The notes under the pieces: generated by a model
Told to the model about the DNA's origin: nothing
The model's input: the letters and a program-made list of their open reading frames with translations, nothing else
Databases searched by the model: none
Assembly: GCF_001192795.1 (NCBI RefSeq)
Contig: NZ_DF968181.1
Coordinates: 772,342-836,341, forward strand
DNA length: 64,000 nt
Direction of reading: 5' to 3'
DNA from: Flexilinea flocculi
GTDB taxonomy: Bacteria > Chloroflexota > Anaerolineae > Anaerolineales > Anaerolineaceae
Shown: positions 18,427 to 27,759 of the stretch, in pieces
How positions within the stretch are numbered: the first letter of the stretch is position 1
How the letters are laid out: each line of letters begins with the position of its first letter
Made by a program: the position numbers and the translations under genes

Positions 18427-18466
18427 AAAAAAAGCATCTCGATTCAAATCGGGATGCTTTTTTTTT
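18427..18466. terminator. Bidirectional terminator after rpmE
   Basis: Stem AAAAAAAGCATCTCGATT / AATCGGGATGCTTTTTTTT with a 2-3 base loop and one G-U type position. Poly-A on the left and poly-T on the right let it serve rpmE (+) and the convergent methyltransferase (-). Confidence 0.9.
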
Positions 18467-18558
18467 ATTGTCGTTCGCAATGATACATATGACATCGGGA
18501 AATGGAAACCAGCAACAACGGAACCTTCACCCGTATCAATCACGAAATTCTTATTGGA

Positions 18559-19221
18559 TTATTGATCGTATTCTTTTCTCACCAACAGCGTAAAATCATA
18601 AATCTTATAGTCGTGCAGTAGCGCCACATTCTTTGAAAAATGCCTTTTGCAGTAATCGAATAGAAAACACGGATCTGCATAATAAAGGTCGGGTCTTTCA
18701 TCCATTCGATTCTGATCGGAGTAAGTAGTCAGAAAATTTACCGAAAAGCCACGGGAGGTATGCTTATCAAACACATGCAGTGATTTCAGGATATGGTCAG
18801 TCCATTCTTCACGGGAATGATCCAGTTTGATATTGAAAACTCCGGATGCTGATAGATAATCTGTCACAGGTATTTCTTCCAGCGATGAATGAAAAGAAAC
18901 CTGCTTGTCATTCTGATAATGCTGTGCGCCTTTTTGGATTGCATCTTCGAGGATATCATATCCATAGAAATGTGTTGGGAAAAGCCCTTTGGAACGCATA
19001 TAATCAATCAAATGGCCGTAACCGCAGCCAAATTCAAGAAATGTAAACGATTCCCCAGGATTAATAATTTTTAATAATTGATCGAAGCGTACTTCCTGCG
19101 CGTAGGCTGAATTCCATCCGACGCCTTCCGCCGATTCGCCATGTTCCTGAAAACAATTCTTAAAAAAGCTGCGGACATCATCGAGTTGAACCATGGATAA
19201 TCCTATTTCTGATAATTTCAT
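18559..19221 (-). CDS. Class I SAM-dependent methyltransferase
   Basis: A 220-residue protein with motif I LEFGCGYGHLIDYM (about residues 62-75), a Rossmann-type SAM-binding start. The remaining motifs are weak, and the target could be a small molecule or glycan. It lies downstream of, and on the same strand as, two cell-surface glycosyltransferase genes, 130 bases from the nearer one, so a role in glycan or lipid modification is possible but unproven. Confidence 0.75.
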   Translation of the reverse strand: MKLSEIGLSMVQLDDVRSFFKNCFQEHGESAEGVGWNSAYAQEVRFDQLLKIINPGESFTFLEFGCGYGHLIDYMRSKGLFPTHFYGYDILEDAIQKGAQHYQNDKQVSFHSSLEEIPVTDYLSASGVFNIKLDHSREEWTDHILKSLHVFDKHTSRGFSVNFLTTYSDQNRMDERPDLYYADPCFLFDYCKRHFSKNVALLHDYKIYDFTLLVRKEYDQ

Positions 19222-19351
19222 TTTAACGATTGACTTTTATTCTTTTAGCAAGGCTTGATTCTGTTTCCCTGCAATTCAAAATACGGGAAGGATAGTAAAT
19301 CTTTTCTCTTTGTCCAGGACGATAACACAAATTCCGAAAGATTATCGCTTT

Positions 19352-20329
19352 TCAGGACTCTAGATCATCATTCCTGCCTGTCACTTCACTTTTAACGATG
19401 TAGGGAGGGCGGTCTGTCGAACGATCGTACATCCTTGCCAGATATTCCCCGATAATTCCTAACGTGAATAATTGAACTCCGGAGAATAATGCGATGATGG
19501 ATGCCAGAAATGGAAAACCGGCAACAGAATCAAAGGCAAGTTTAATGATCAACGCGTAGATCAGAATCAGAAAACCGACGATCATGAAGACAAAGCCCAG
19601 CGTACTGGCAAGGCGCAGCGGGATTGTGCTGTAACCAGTCAAAATCAGTAACCCGGCATGAACCAGTTTTCGAAATGTATAGTTGGAGGTTCCGACCTTC
19701 CTTTGATCTTCTTCTACGAATACATGTCCGAAATTGGTTGTTCCCCAGGATAGAAGCGGATCGATATACACATCCGGACTATGATAGTCCGCAAAGGCAT
19801 TGCGGAGCTCTGTCCGAAATATGCGAAAGGCTCCGATTTCCTGAATCGGTATTCGCATAAATTTGCTCAGTGTGAATTTCGTCAATTTGGAGCCTAAGTT
19901 CCTCCACCACGAATGAGGTAGTTTTTTGGGAACGGCATAAACGACATCGTACCCTTTATTATATGTTTCAACCAGCAGCGGGAGCTGCTCCGGTGGATGC
20001 TGCAAGTCATCATCCATCGTGATGATGGTCTCGAATCTGGCACTGCGAATTCCGCACAGCAGCGCATTGTGTTGTCCAAAATTACGCATCAGGTTAAACC
20101 CGCGTACTCTTGGATGCTGACACAGTTTCTGGATGACTTTCCAACTGTTGTCATGACTGCCGTCATTAATCAGGATGATTTCATAATCCGGAAATAACTG
20201 CGGCAATACGATATGCAGCCGTGCGGTCAGTTCTTCGATCGAACCTTCACTGTTATATACCGGAATGACGACGGTTGCACCGGCATCTAAATCCAACGGA
20301 TGGTTGTCTGTTTCAATTTGTTTTTTCAT
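19352..20329 (-). CDS. GT2-family polyprenyl-phosphate glycosyltransferase (DPM1/GtrB-like)
   Basis: About 325 residues. An N-terminal GT-A domain has VVIPVYNSEGSI, the nucleotide-sugar/metal motif DDDLQHPPEQ (about residue 95) and the GAFRIFR region. Two C-terminal membrane helices follow (about 235-300), as in GtrB or ArnC. Such enzymes load a sugar onto undecaprenyl phosphate at the cytoplasmic face. The start is the ATG at 20329, which overlaps the stop of the upstream membrane gene in an ATGA junction; an ATG 18 bases upstream is less likely. The coupling fits a donor-acceptor pair with that membrane protein. Confidence 0.88.
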   Translation of the reverse strand: MKKQIETDNHPLDLDAGATVVIPVYNSEGSIEELTARLHIVLPQLFPDYEIILINDGSHDNSWKVIQKLCQHPRVRGFNLMRNFGQHNALLCGIRSARFETIITMDDDLQHPPEQLPLLVETYNKGYDVVYAVPKKLPHSWWRNLGSKLTKFTLSKFMRIPIQEIGAFRIFRTELRNAFADYHSPDVYIDPLLSWGTTNFGHVFVEEDQRKVGTSNYTFRKLVHAGLLILTGYSTIPLRLASTLGFVFMIVGFLILIYALIIKLAFDSVAGFPFLASIIALFSGVQLFTLGIIGEYLARMYDRSTDRPPYIVKSEVTGRNDDLES

Positions 20330-22446
20330 TGTGTATATGCATTGCATCCAATTTTATTGATCGCAACAGCGGCGTTATTACGCATGGATGAATTATCCGG
20401 CAAGTTCTCTGTAAATAGACGCTGTAAGATCGGGCACAACGGCGCATCCAGCTTCTGATCTTTCTGATGGATCAAATCAATGAGCGGAATGACCTTTTCC
20501 CATTGATTGTTATGCGCATAGGCTTCGATAAAGAGAATATACTCGGATGCGTCTCCTGCAGAAAAATATGGAATTGACTGATCACCAAGCGCTGCGATTT
20601 TTTCCCAGTCTTCATTCTGTCGGGCTAAATCTGCTAATTCAAAATAATAACACCAATTCTTCTCAATCGGCTTTTTAAAAATCTTTTCCTGCACAAATGG
20701 AATCGCATTGCCGGAAGACAAGATATTTGACGGATTTGAGTATTTGATAAACTCATAAAAACTGTCCGGAAATATGGGCAGATCTTCATGTTGTTTCGGA
20801 TCCAGAATGCGCAGACAACCTGGCGGAGAGTAAAAGTAGGCAACTACATCTGAAACGCTGCCGCTGAAATTGGCGCTTCGGAAGCCCTGATAGATCGGTT
20901 CGCCGGCTTCCAGTTTCTCATTGGATGACTTGAACCGGACATCATAAAATCCGACACTGAGCGGCAAATCCAAAGACGAGGACTCTGACGCCAAAGCAAG
21001 GTTGACCATACCTGTCAGTGAATTATCGGTTTCATAGGAAAGTGAATTGAAATCGGTCAACAGGTACATTGGAGCCTGAAAACCGGGAATTCTGGTATAC
21101 AGCTGATTGATAAATTCTCGCTGGCTTTGCCAGTCTCTGCGAAAACTGTTGGCATTCAGGATATTCCCGCCGATTGCCATGGCGATGAACAGACTGATAA
21201 CGACAATTTGCTGCTTCCTCGTCCGAATGAAGTGCGTGATTAATCCGGCCATCAGGATGGAGCTGCCGAACATGTATGCGGAAAGCCAGCGTTCTTTCGG
21301 AAATTCCAGCGAAGGTGATAACGAAGTCACCCAATAGGGCACCCCGGGGAAAATCACTGCTGCAGTACCTAAGACAAACAGGTTGATGATCCATCTGGCC
21401 TGTCTTTTTTTTCTGTCCGGTTCCTCATTCTGTTGCAGCCCGTTGGACAATCTTAATCCTGACAAAGTCAGGATGGATACGACAAAACCTGCTGCCACGA
21501 AGATCCAGAACAGTTTTCCGGATATGGTGGCAAAATCAGCTGCTTTCGGAAAAGAAAAGAATTCAGTCCAGGCGCCCCAGAATGCCGTATAGGCATCTCC
21601 AATCGCACGAATCAGGACACCCAGAACCGCTTTGACTGGTTCGGTTTGCAGTTGACTTATCAAAACAGGCTGATAGGATGGAAACTGGAAAATGAAAACC
21701 CGCCAGAACATAAAGATCGCCAACGGCACCAGATATGGAACCCAGTGCAGCAGCGATTTGATGATTTTTTTCTGGAAGGTCATCTTGCGGAATGAATCCA
21801 TCTGGTCCAGAAAAATCCAGATCATCACAATCCGGATGAGATCCAGCCCCGTATAGTATTCTGTGGAAATAGTGCAGAAAGTGTAACAGATCACGCCTGG
21901 AATCGTCCATGCGGCATACCGTTTCCAATCTGATTTTTCAGCGGAGGTAATTGCCTTGAGCATCATACCATATGACAACTCATAGGCAAACAGCATGATG
22001 AGCGCATTTCCCCAGACGTAAGCGATCGGCATCTGCTTGAAACCGGAATATACCGTCAGCAGAATAGCTGTCCAAAATGAAGTCTCCTTATGCTCCGGCC
22101 AGAGCAGTTTGAGCATCCACCAGAATGCACAGGAGACAAGCCAGCGGAAGACAACCGTCAGGATCTGCCAATACAGCGGTTCTGTGCCGATGATCGCGCC
22201 GGTGAGCTGATACAGGTACCCCAGAAACGGCCTGTCAGAAGTAAAGGCATCCGCAAAACCTTGGGGACCTTGGGTCACATCAAACCACAGCATCGGCCAG
22301 TCATCCCAATAGAATCCGAGCGTATGGATGAGCGGAACGTAAGTAAATACGGTGAATATGAGCAGGATGAATGGAATCCATTTTTCCTGATATGAAAAGG
22401 AATAGCGTTTCCTTTGTTTTGCAGCAGGTTGAATTGTCTCAGTCAT
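20326..22446 (-). CDS. Polytopic GT-C-type membrane protein
   Basis: A 706-residue protein with about ten hydrophobic helices in the first 430 residues and a soluble C-terminal part of about 270 residues. A conserved-looking acidic loop FYWDDWPML follows the first helix (about residues 45-53), as in GT-C glycosyltransferases that use polyprenyl-phosphate sugars. Translationally coupled to the GtrB-like gene, it is a good candidate for transferring that sugar to a cell-surface acceptor. Family (GtrII/PMT-like) and specificity are inferred. Confidence 0.65.
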   Translation of the reverse strand: MTETIQPAAKQRKRYSFSYQEKWIPFILLIFTVFTYVPLIHTLGFYWDDWPMLWFDVTQGPQGFADAFTSDRPFLGYLYQLTGAIIGTEPLYWQILTVVFRWLVSCAFWWMLKLLWPEHKETSFWTAILLTVYSGFKQMPIAYVWGNALIMLFAYELSYGMMLKAITSAEKSDWKRYAAWTIPGVICYTFCTISTEYYTGLDLIRIVMIWIFLDQMDSFRKMTFQKKIIKSLLHWVPYLVPLAIFMFWRVFIFQFPSYQPVLISQLQTEPVKAVLGVLIRAIGDAYTAFWGAWTEFFSFPKAADFATISGKLFWIFVAAGFVVSILTLSGLRLSNGLQQNEEPDRKKRQARWIINLFVLGTAAVIFPGVPYWVTSLSPSLEFPKERWLSAYMFGSSILMAGLITHFIRTRKQQIVVISLFIAMAIGGNILNANSFRRDWQSQREFINQLYTRIPGFQAPMYLLTDFNSLSYETDNSLTGMVNLALASESSSLDLPLSVGFYDVRFKSSNEKLEAGEPIYQGFRSANFSGSVSDVVAYFYSPPGCLRILDPKQHEDLPIFPDSFYEFIKYSNPSNILSSGNAIPFVQEKIFKKPIEKNWCYYFELADLARQNEDWEKIAALGDQSIPYFSAGDASEYILFIEAYAHNNQWEKVIPLIDLIHQKDQKLDAPLCPILQRLFTENLPDNSSMRNNAAVAINKIGCNAYTQ

Positions 22447-22549
22447 ATTCTTGATTTTACCATTTAAGGGATTTGTGAGATTTACTGCGTGATTGAGCGC
22501 AGTGATTGAAATATAAACATTCTTTACAAATAAGGAAAGGAGCGAACGC

Positions 22550-22612
22550 TTGTTGTTGTGTTGTTTCAGAACAGAAACAATACAACAATGATTGTTTCTT
22601 TCCTTGTTTGGA
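22550..22612. repeat. Foldback element, family 1, divergent (copy 4)
   Basis: Palindrome at 22553-22588 with arms TTGTTGTGTTGTTTC and GAAACAATACAACAA (one mismatch) around AGAACA. The ends are decayed, with GATTGAAATAT to the left and GGAATTGCTA to the right. It lies between divergently transcribed or facing minus-strand genes. Confidence 0.6.
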
Positions 22613-22691
22613 ATTGCTAAAATGCAGAATCTTTTTGTAGATTATTTTTTTCGCTTTCCCGTTGTGCTAAAAATCCAATGCGAATTTTAAC

Positions 22692-22722
22692 AAAAAAACC
22701 TCCGCTTAGCGGAGGTTTTTTT
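22692..22722. terminator. Terminator of the ADP-forming acetyl-CoA synthetase gene
   Basis: AAAAAAACCTCCGC / GCGGAGGTTTTTTT with a TTA loop. It can act in both directions and lies 18 bases after the minus-strand stop at 22740. Confidence 0.93.
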
Positions 22723-22739
22723 ATCTATCGATATTATTC

Positions 22740-24866
22740 TTATTTCTTCTTCAGGATGATGCGGGCGTCGACGACTTTCAAACCGCTGCCATCTTCGTAC
22801 ACCATCACCGGATTGGCATCCGATTCCTTGATCTCATCCTGCAGATCCAGAATCATGTGGGAGTATCGGGCGATGGTTATTGCCATGGCTTCTTTATCTC
22901 TCGGTTTTTCACCTCGTGCGCCATCCAGAATTTTGGCTCCGCGGATGTCTGACTGCATCTTCAGAGCCTGTTGTTTGGAGACCGGCGTTACGGCAAATGT
23001 GACGTCTTTCAGTACTTCCACAAAGATGCCGCCCAGACCGAACATGACGGTCGGTCCGAATGCTGCGTCATTGATCGAGCCGAGAATGACTTCGGAACCT
23101 AATGGAGCCATTTCCTGAATGGCGACGCCGTGGATGTTTGCATCGGCTTTGTAGGCTTTGGCATTGGCAATAATCTTGTTGAACCATTCGCGTGTGGATG
23201 CGTCATCCTTGATGTTGACCTTGACACCACTGGCATCGGATTTGTGCAAAATATCCGGAGAGACGATTTTCATGACAATCGGATAGCCGACTTTATTGGC
23301 AAGCGCAACAGCTTCATCTTCGGTTTTCGCCAGGCGTGTGCTGGTGACATCCAGTCCATAAGCTCTGAAGACATCTTTCGCCTCGATTTCAGTCAATGCG
23401 TCGCGTCCATCCTCTCGGGCTGCCTGAATGATCGCCAAAGCGGCCTGTTTGTCTGCTTTAAATCCATCTTCGTTTTTGGAATTCGCTTTTGCTTCCTGCA
23501 GACGTGCATACTGGCGTAATCCGCCCAAAACATTAACGGCACGTGCCGGATCATCATAGGTTGGAATTCCATGATCAATCAGGTAGCGCATCGCCTCGGC
23601 AGTGTGCTCGCCACCGACGAACGATACTGCGACTGGTTTGCCTTTGGACGCTTCATTTTCTTCCGCCTGATGAACGGCTTCCAGAATACCCTGAGCAATT
23701 TCCATCGGATTCGTCATTGCGGTTTCGCAGTACAGCACTGCCAAGCCATCCACCCAATCCTGCTGCAGACCGAAAGCGATACATTTTTTATATCCTTCCA
23801 GCCCTGCGCCGCCAGTGATATCAACCGGATTCTTGGCAGAACCAAATTCCGGCATGTAATTTTTCATTTCAGCCTGCAGATCAGCCGGGCAGAATTCCAG
23901 CGGAATTCCATAACGCTCCGCTGCATCGGTTGCCAAAACGCCGACACCACCGCCATTAGTGACGATCAGCAGGTGATCGCCCTTCATGGGCGGCTGCAGT
24001 TCAAATGCTTGTGTCAGGTCGAACAGATTGTTTAAGTCTTGTGCCTGAATAATTCCTGCCTGTTCAAAAGCAGCTCCATAGACTTTGGCTGCGCCGGCAA
24101 GTGAACCCGTATGGGAGGCTGCAGCAGCGGCACCATGAGCGGAAACGCCGGATTTCAGAGCAATAATCGGTTTGCTGGCTTTCTTGCAGACGTCAACAAA
24201 GCGGCGGCCGTCTTTCAGACCCTCGATGTATAGAGAAATACATTTTGTCCGTTCATCCTGATCAAGCCATTCGATGATATCGGAAAAATCGACATCTGCC
24301 ATGTTGCCGAGTGAGAACAATTTATCGAAACCAACGCCGCGCAGATAGGTACCGGCATCCAAGGCAATTAAAAGCGCACCGGATTGAGAAATTAAAGACG
24401 CATCACCAGGAAGCGGGAGCGTCGGTGCGAACGAGGCATTCAATTTATCGGAGTTTGAAAGAGAACCGATGATATTGGGACCGAGAACGCGCATACCATA
24501 GCGATGGGCGGTTTCCACAATGGCGTTTTCAGTTTCATGGTCGCCAATTTCACCGAAACCCGATGTGATAATACTGATACCTTTGACTTTTGCTTTCCCG
24601 CATTCTTCTACAGAACCAAGAACAAACTTCGCAGGAACCGTGATAACAGCTAAATCAACTTTCCCTGTCAAATCAAGAATGCTTGGATATGCTTTATGCC
24701 CTAAAATTTCATCTGCTTTCAGGTTGATCGGATAGATCGGCCCTTCATATTTTCCATTGTTTAAGGCTTCAACGACAGAATACCCGATCTTTCCGGGAGT
24801 AGCAGATGCACCAATCACAGCAACTGATTTTGGTCTGAAAAGACCATCCAACACTTCTTTATTCAC
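22740..24866 (-). CDS. Acetate--CoA ligase (ADP-forming), fused alpha and beta subunits
   Basis: About 708 residues starting at a GTG (24866) with AGGAG nine bases upstream; the longer frame to 25001 has no RBS. The N-terminal alpha part has the CoA-binding motif VAVIGASATPGKIG (about residue 15), the phosphohistidine segment AAAASHTGSLAG (about 245) and ligase-CoA domains. The C-terminal beta part is an ATP-grasp domain (GYPIVMKIVSPDILHKSDASG, read in two pieces). It converts acyl-CoA, ADP and phosphate to acid, CoA and ATP, giving substrate-level ATP in fermenting anaerobes. It stands alone. Confidence 0.92.
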   Translation of the reverse strand: MNKEVLDGLFRPKSVAVIGASATPGKIGYSVVEALNNGKYEGPIYPINLKADEILGHKAYPSILDLTGKVDLAVITVPAKFVLGSVEECGKAKVKGISIITSGFGEIGDHETENAIVETAHRYGMRVLGPNIIGSLSNSDKLNASFAPTLPLPGDASLISQSGALLIALDAGTYLRGVGFDKLFSLGNMADVDFSDIIEWLDQDERTKCISLYIEGLKDGRRFVDVCKKASKPIIALKSGVSAHGAAAAASHTGSLAGAAKVYGAAFEQAGIIQAQDLNNLFDLTQAFELQPPMKGDHLLIVTNGGGVGVLATDAAERYGIPLEFCPADLQAEMKNYMPEFGSAKNPVDITGGAGLEGYKKCIAFGLQQDWVDGLAVLYCETAMTNPMEIAQGILEAVHQAEENEASKGKPVAVSFVGGEHTAEAMRYLIDHGIPTYDDPARAVNVLGGLRQYARLQEAKANSKNEDGFKADKQAALAIIQAAREDGRDALTEIEAKDVFRAYGLDVTSTRLAKTEDEAVALANKVGYPIVMKIVSPDILHKSDASGVKVNIKDDASTREWFNKIIANAKAYKADANIHGVAIQEMAPLGSEVILGSINDAAFGPTVMFGLGGIFVEVLKDVTFAVTPVSKQQALKMQSDIRGAKILDGARGEKPRDKEAMAITIARYSHMILDLQDEIKESDANPVMVYEDGSGLKVVDARIILKKK

Positions 24867-24965
24867 TTTGTTATTCTCCTGATAAAATTTGTTCTTTTTA
24901 TTTCTCATGATTATTAAGAAATGTAAATACCAGTGCAATTTTACCACATTTGAATCATCTAAAAA

Positions 24966-24996
24966 GGAAAAATTCCGGAATTTTCCGGAATTTTTC
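24966..24996 (-). terminator. Terminator of htpG
   Basis: On the minus strand AAAAATTCCGG pairs with CCGGAATTTTT around a short AT loop, followed by CCTTTTT. It lies 18 bases past the htpG stop. Confidence 0.75.
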
Positions 24997-25013
24997 ATCA
25001 TTTTTTGCTTTTT

Positions 25014-26891
25014 TTATTTAGATTTTTGATCTAAAAGGCTGATAATCAGGCTCTGGACACGATTCAGCATCGCAAATTGATCCGGCGTTTCTCCGTCCAT
25101 GATTTTCGCTCCATCGAAAATCTGATGGATGATTTTTGAGGACAGATCGTTGTCTTTCAATTTGGCAAGGCGCAAGATCAGCGGATGTTCCGGATTGATC
25201 TCCAGCACCTTTTTCGGCGCTTTATAGTCCTGCTGCATCAGTTGATACATGCGCTGCATCTCCGGCGACAATGACCCATCTGCATCCACCAGCCTGGCAG
25301 GTGATTCGACCAACAAATCTGTGGTCTTGACATCGGAGATCAATTCGCCAAGTTCTGCTTTGATACGCGCAATCAGCTCATCGGAAACGGATTGCTCCAG
25401 CGCGGGTTCTTTTTTCTCTTCTTGTGTTTCGGATTCTTTACTGTCGCTGAATTTTTCAGTCGCAGCATTGACCAGCGCAAAGTCCTGATATTTTTCCAGA
25501 TTCGTGATGACAAAAGGATCAAAAGGATCTGTCAACAGCAAGACATCGTATCCTTTTTTCCGCAGCTTTTCGATGTGCGGACTGTTGCGCAGCGTATCCA
25601 GATGTTCGCCTAATACATAATAAATCTTATCCTGCCCCGGTTTCATTTCAAGAACGTAGTCTGCGAATGAAATATAGGCGTCATCGTGGTTCAGAGAATG
25701 ATACCTTAACAGCGGGACCAGACTGTCTTTTGCATCCGGCTCCGTGACGATGCCTTCACAGATAAACACACCGAATTTCTTCCAAAATTCCGCGTATTTT
25801 TCTTTATCGTCGGTGCCCCATTTTTTCAGAACATCCGTGATCTTTCCGGCTAAAATTTTCTTCAGCGTAAGAATGACACGGTTTGCCTGCATTGTCTCCC
25901 GTGTGACATTCAGCGGGATATCTTCAGAATCGATAACCCCTTCCACAAAACGATAATAACGCGGCAGCAGTGTGGTGCAGTAATCCTGGATTAATACTTT
26001 TCGTGCAAAGAGCTGCAGACCGTCCTCTTTCCGCAACGAAAACATGGTGCGTTCCGGTTTGGAAGGAATATACAGCAACGCGTACATCTGGAATGGGGCA
26101 TCAATCGAGAGATGCAGCTTATTCATGGGCTTTTCAAAGTCCATGGTGAAGCTCTGATAGAATTTTTCGTAATCCTCATCCTTGACTTCTGCGGGATTCT
26201 GACGCCAGATCGTGGTTTCGGCATTGACCTGTTCTTTTGAATCTCCCACAAAGATCGGATAAGGAATGTAATTGCTGTGTTTGCGGATGATTTCTTTCAA
26301 TCGGAATTCGTCCAGATACTCTTTGGCATCCTCTTTGAGTTTGATCAAAATTTCACTGCCGCGGCTGGTTTTGTCTGCTTCAGAGATGGTAAAACTGCCT
26401 GATCCGGTCGAATGCCATTTGGCTGCCGTGTCTTCCGGTCGATACGAACGGGAAGTGACATCAATCCATTCCGCAATCATAAATGCAGCATAAAAACCAA
26501 CACCGAACTGACCGATCAGATCATTCGCCGTTCCTTCCGGTTTGTCTTTGGTCGCTTCCAGGAAGCTGCGAGCGCCTGATTTAGCGATGGTTCCCAGGTT
26601 ATCGACCATCTCCTCGGCATTCATCCCGATGCCGTTATCGGTTACCAGCAGCGTCCCTGCTTCTTTGTCCATTGTGATGTGAATAGCCGGTGTGAAATCC
26701 GGATCCACAATGTTGTGATTGGTCAGCATTTCGAAATTGATGCGCGTGATGGCATCGGATGCATTCGAAATTAGTTCGCGCAAGAAAATATCACGATCGG
26801 AATACAGGGAGTTGATCAAAATATCTAATAATTGTTTGGTTTCTGCTTTAAAGGGAATCGCATTTTGTTTTTTCGGATCAATTTTTGTCAT
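25014..26891 (-). CDS. htpG: Molecular chaperone HtpG (Hsp90)
   Basis: A 625-residue Hsp90 starting at the ATG at 26891 (AGAGGT upstream; the longer frame lacks a site). The N-terminal ATPase has RELISNASDA (about residues 35-44), VTDNGIGM (about 80) and GQFGVGFYAAFM (about 120). The middle domain includes the conserved arginine region PLNVTRETMQ (about 330). A short Glu/Lys/Ser-rich stretch (about 490-510) precedes the dimerisation domain. It folds or holds client proteins in the cytoplasm under stress. I see no CIRCE element upstream. Confidence 0.97.
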   Translation of the reverse strand: MTKIDPKKQNAIPFKAETKQLLDILINSLYSDRDIFLRELISNASDAITRINFEMLTNHNIVDPDFTPAIHITMDKEAGTLLVTDNGIGMNAEEMVDNLGTIAKSGARSFLEATKDKPEGTANDLIGQFGVGFYAAFMIAEWIDVTSRSYRPEDTAAKWHSTGSGSFTISEADKTSRGSEILIKLKEDAKEYLDEFRLKEIIRKHSNYIPYPIFVGDSKEQVNAETTIWRQNPAEVKDEDYEKFYQSFTMDFEKPMNKLHLSIDAPFQMYALLYIPSKPERTMFSLRKEDGLQLFARKVLIQDYCTTLLPRYYRFVEGVIDSEDIPLNVTRETMQANRVILTLKKILAGKITDVLKKWGTDDKEKYAEFWKKFGVFICEGIVTEPDAKDSLVPLLRYHSLNHDDAYISFADYVLEMKPGQDKIYYVLGEHLDTLRNSPHIEKLRKKGYDVLLLTDPFDPFVITNLEKYQDFALVNAATEKFSDSKESETQEEKKEPALEQSVSDELIARIKAELGELISDVKTTDLLVESPARLVDADGSLSPEMQRMYQLMQQDYKAPKKVLEINPEHPLILRLAKLKDNDLSSKIIHQIFDGAKIMDGETPDQFAMLNRVQSLIISLLDQKSK

Positions 26892-27059
26892 AAACGTACC
26901 TCTATTGAGTAATCGATGATGATGGACGGCGGGATGCAACGTTGCGGGCAAATCCTTCGATAATAGCTTGTTTCACAATCCAGCCGTGAGTATTTCCGTT
27001 ACCATTATAAACAGAATCCTCGATTTTGTTCCCCTCCGGTCACATTTTCTAATAAATTA

Positions 27060-27290
27060 TTAATATTCAAGCTGGACAATTTTCTCGCCGCATGGTTGAC
27101 AGAGCGCCATCCGAAAAGAGATTGCTTCTCTATGATCGCAATGACAGCGCGTATATGTCATTGTTATTACCCTGGAGGGGCGAGCCCCGAAGGGGCGTGG
27201 CAATCTCCTTGCCACATGGTTGGCAGAGCGCCATCCGAAAAGAGATTGCTTTGTCGGGCTGACGCCCTCCTCGCAATGACAAATTGCCAT
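27060..27290. repeat. Dispersed repeat, family 2 cluster (CATTGCGAG / GCAATCT type)
   Basis: Several units lie head to tail and head to head: GAGATTGCTT...GCAATGACA (27118-27147), TGTCATTG...GGCAATCTCC (27157-27210) around an inverted GGGGCGAGCCCCGAAGGGGC, and GAGATTGCTT...CTCGCAATGACA (27240-27281). GTTG(A/G)CAGAGCGCCATCCGAA occurs twice. Similar short non-coding repeats are common in environmental bacterial genomes. Reading frames through it are spurious. Confidence 0.85.
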
Positions 27291-27483
27291 GTGTGAACTT
27301 CTGAATTTCTCGAATTAATGTCTTGAAATCTATAAATTTGAGCGTAAAAAGGGACTATTTTTCAAAAAGTGAGAAACTCAGGTGAAAAAAATAATTACCA
27401 ATTTGTAGATGTTTTGGCGTCAAAAATTGTCCAAGAAGAAGTCATTATAAGTAAGAATTGGTCAAAAAGAAGCTCAAAATGAG

Positions 27484-27511
27484 TAAATAAAAATCCCCCG
27501 CAAAGGAGGAT
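27484..27511 (-). terminator. Terminator of the candidate ncRNA
   Basis: On the minus strand ATCCTCC pairs with GGGGGAT (one G-U) around TTTGC and is followed by TTTTTATTT. No minus-strand protein gene precedes it, which is why I assign it to the ncRNA. Confidence 0.8.
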
Positions 27512-27622
27512 CTTCCGAGCAGCTCACCCTGGGCCTTGATTTCAATATTTCCCGCCGCATTTCAGCGGAAGCTAGGTCACTCTCCGAGTGACCGGGGTCA
27601 CCAGGCTTTACGATGCCGCTCT
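27484..27622 (-). ncRNA. Candidate structured small RNA (unknown family)
   Basis: A complete small transcription unit is visible: consensus promoter (27629-27657), predicted start near 27622 and terminator ending near 27484, giving about 139 nt. Stems seen in order include GGTCACTC/GAGTGACC around a 3-nt loop (perfect, 8 bp), TTCCGC/GCGGGAA with one bulge around a TGAAATGCG loop, a long-range CCTGG/CCAGG pair, GAG/CTC with a 3-nt loop, and the terminator. A diverged copy lies at 39620-39715, where small GAG...CTC and CGC...GCG pairings are kept although bases differ. It is not recognisable as 6S, SRP, RNase P, tmRNA or a known riboswitch. Confidence 0.65.
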
Positions 27623-27628
27623 GTTATT

Positions 27629-27657
27629 ATTATAGAGCGTTCTTTGAAAAAGTTCAA
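27629..27657 (-). promoter_or_regulatory. Sigma-70 promoter of the candidate ncRNA
   Basis: On the minus strand TTGAAC (27657-27652), exactly 17 bp spacer, TATAAT (27634-27629). It points away from the MalT-like gene. Confidence 0.8.
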
Positions 27658-27666
27658 ATCCCAATC

Positions 27667-27710
27667 CTACAGTAATTCGAAAAGCTATTTTAAATTTTAG
27701 ATTGCTGGAT
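27667..27710. repeat. Minimal family 1 terminal-repeat pair
   Basis: CAGTAATTCGAAA followed about 25 bases later by TTAGATTGCTGG resembles the two ends of the foldback family with no palindrome between them. It lies between the ncRNA promoter and the MalT-like gene. The right end is poorly matched. Confidence 0.4.
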
Positions 27711-27759
27711 TCAAATCCATATTCATCTGCTACAACACTGCGATATATAATAGATTTAA

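Noticed and set aside
22678-23118. 146-aa frame on the plus strand
   Set aside because: It begins in the terminator and runs antisense to the acetyl-CoA synthetase gene.
27060-27296. Two overlapping 66-76 aa frames on both strands
   Set aside because: They run through the family 2 repeat; such frames recur wherever the repeat occurs and have no ribosome-binding sites.
27500-27590. Peptide-like conservation (LGLDFNISRRISAE on the plus strand) between the two RNA copies
   Set aside because: Changes between copies do not favour synonymous positions clearly, there is no start or RBS, and promoter and terminator are on the other strand; an RNA explanation fits better, though a coding remnant is not fully excluded.
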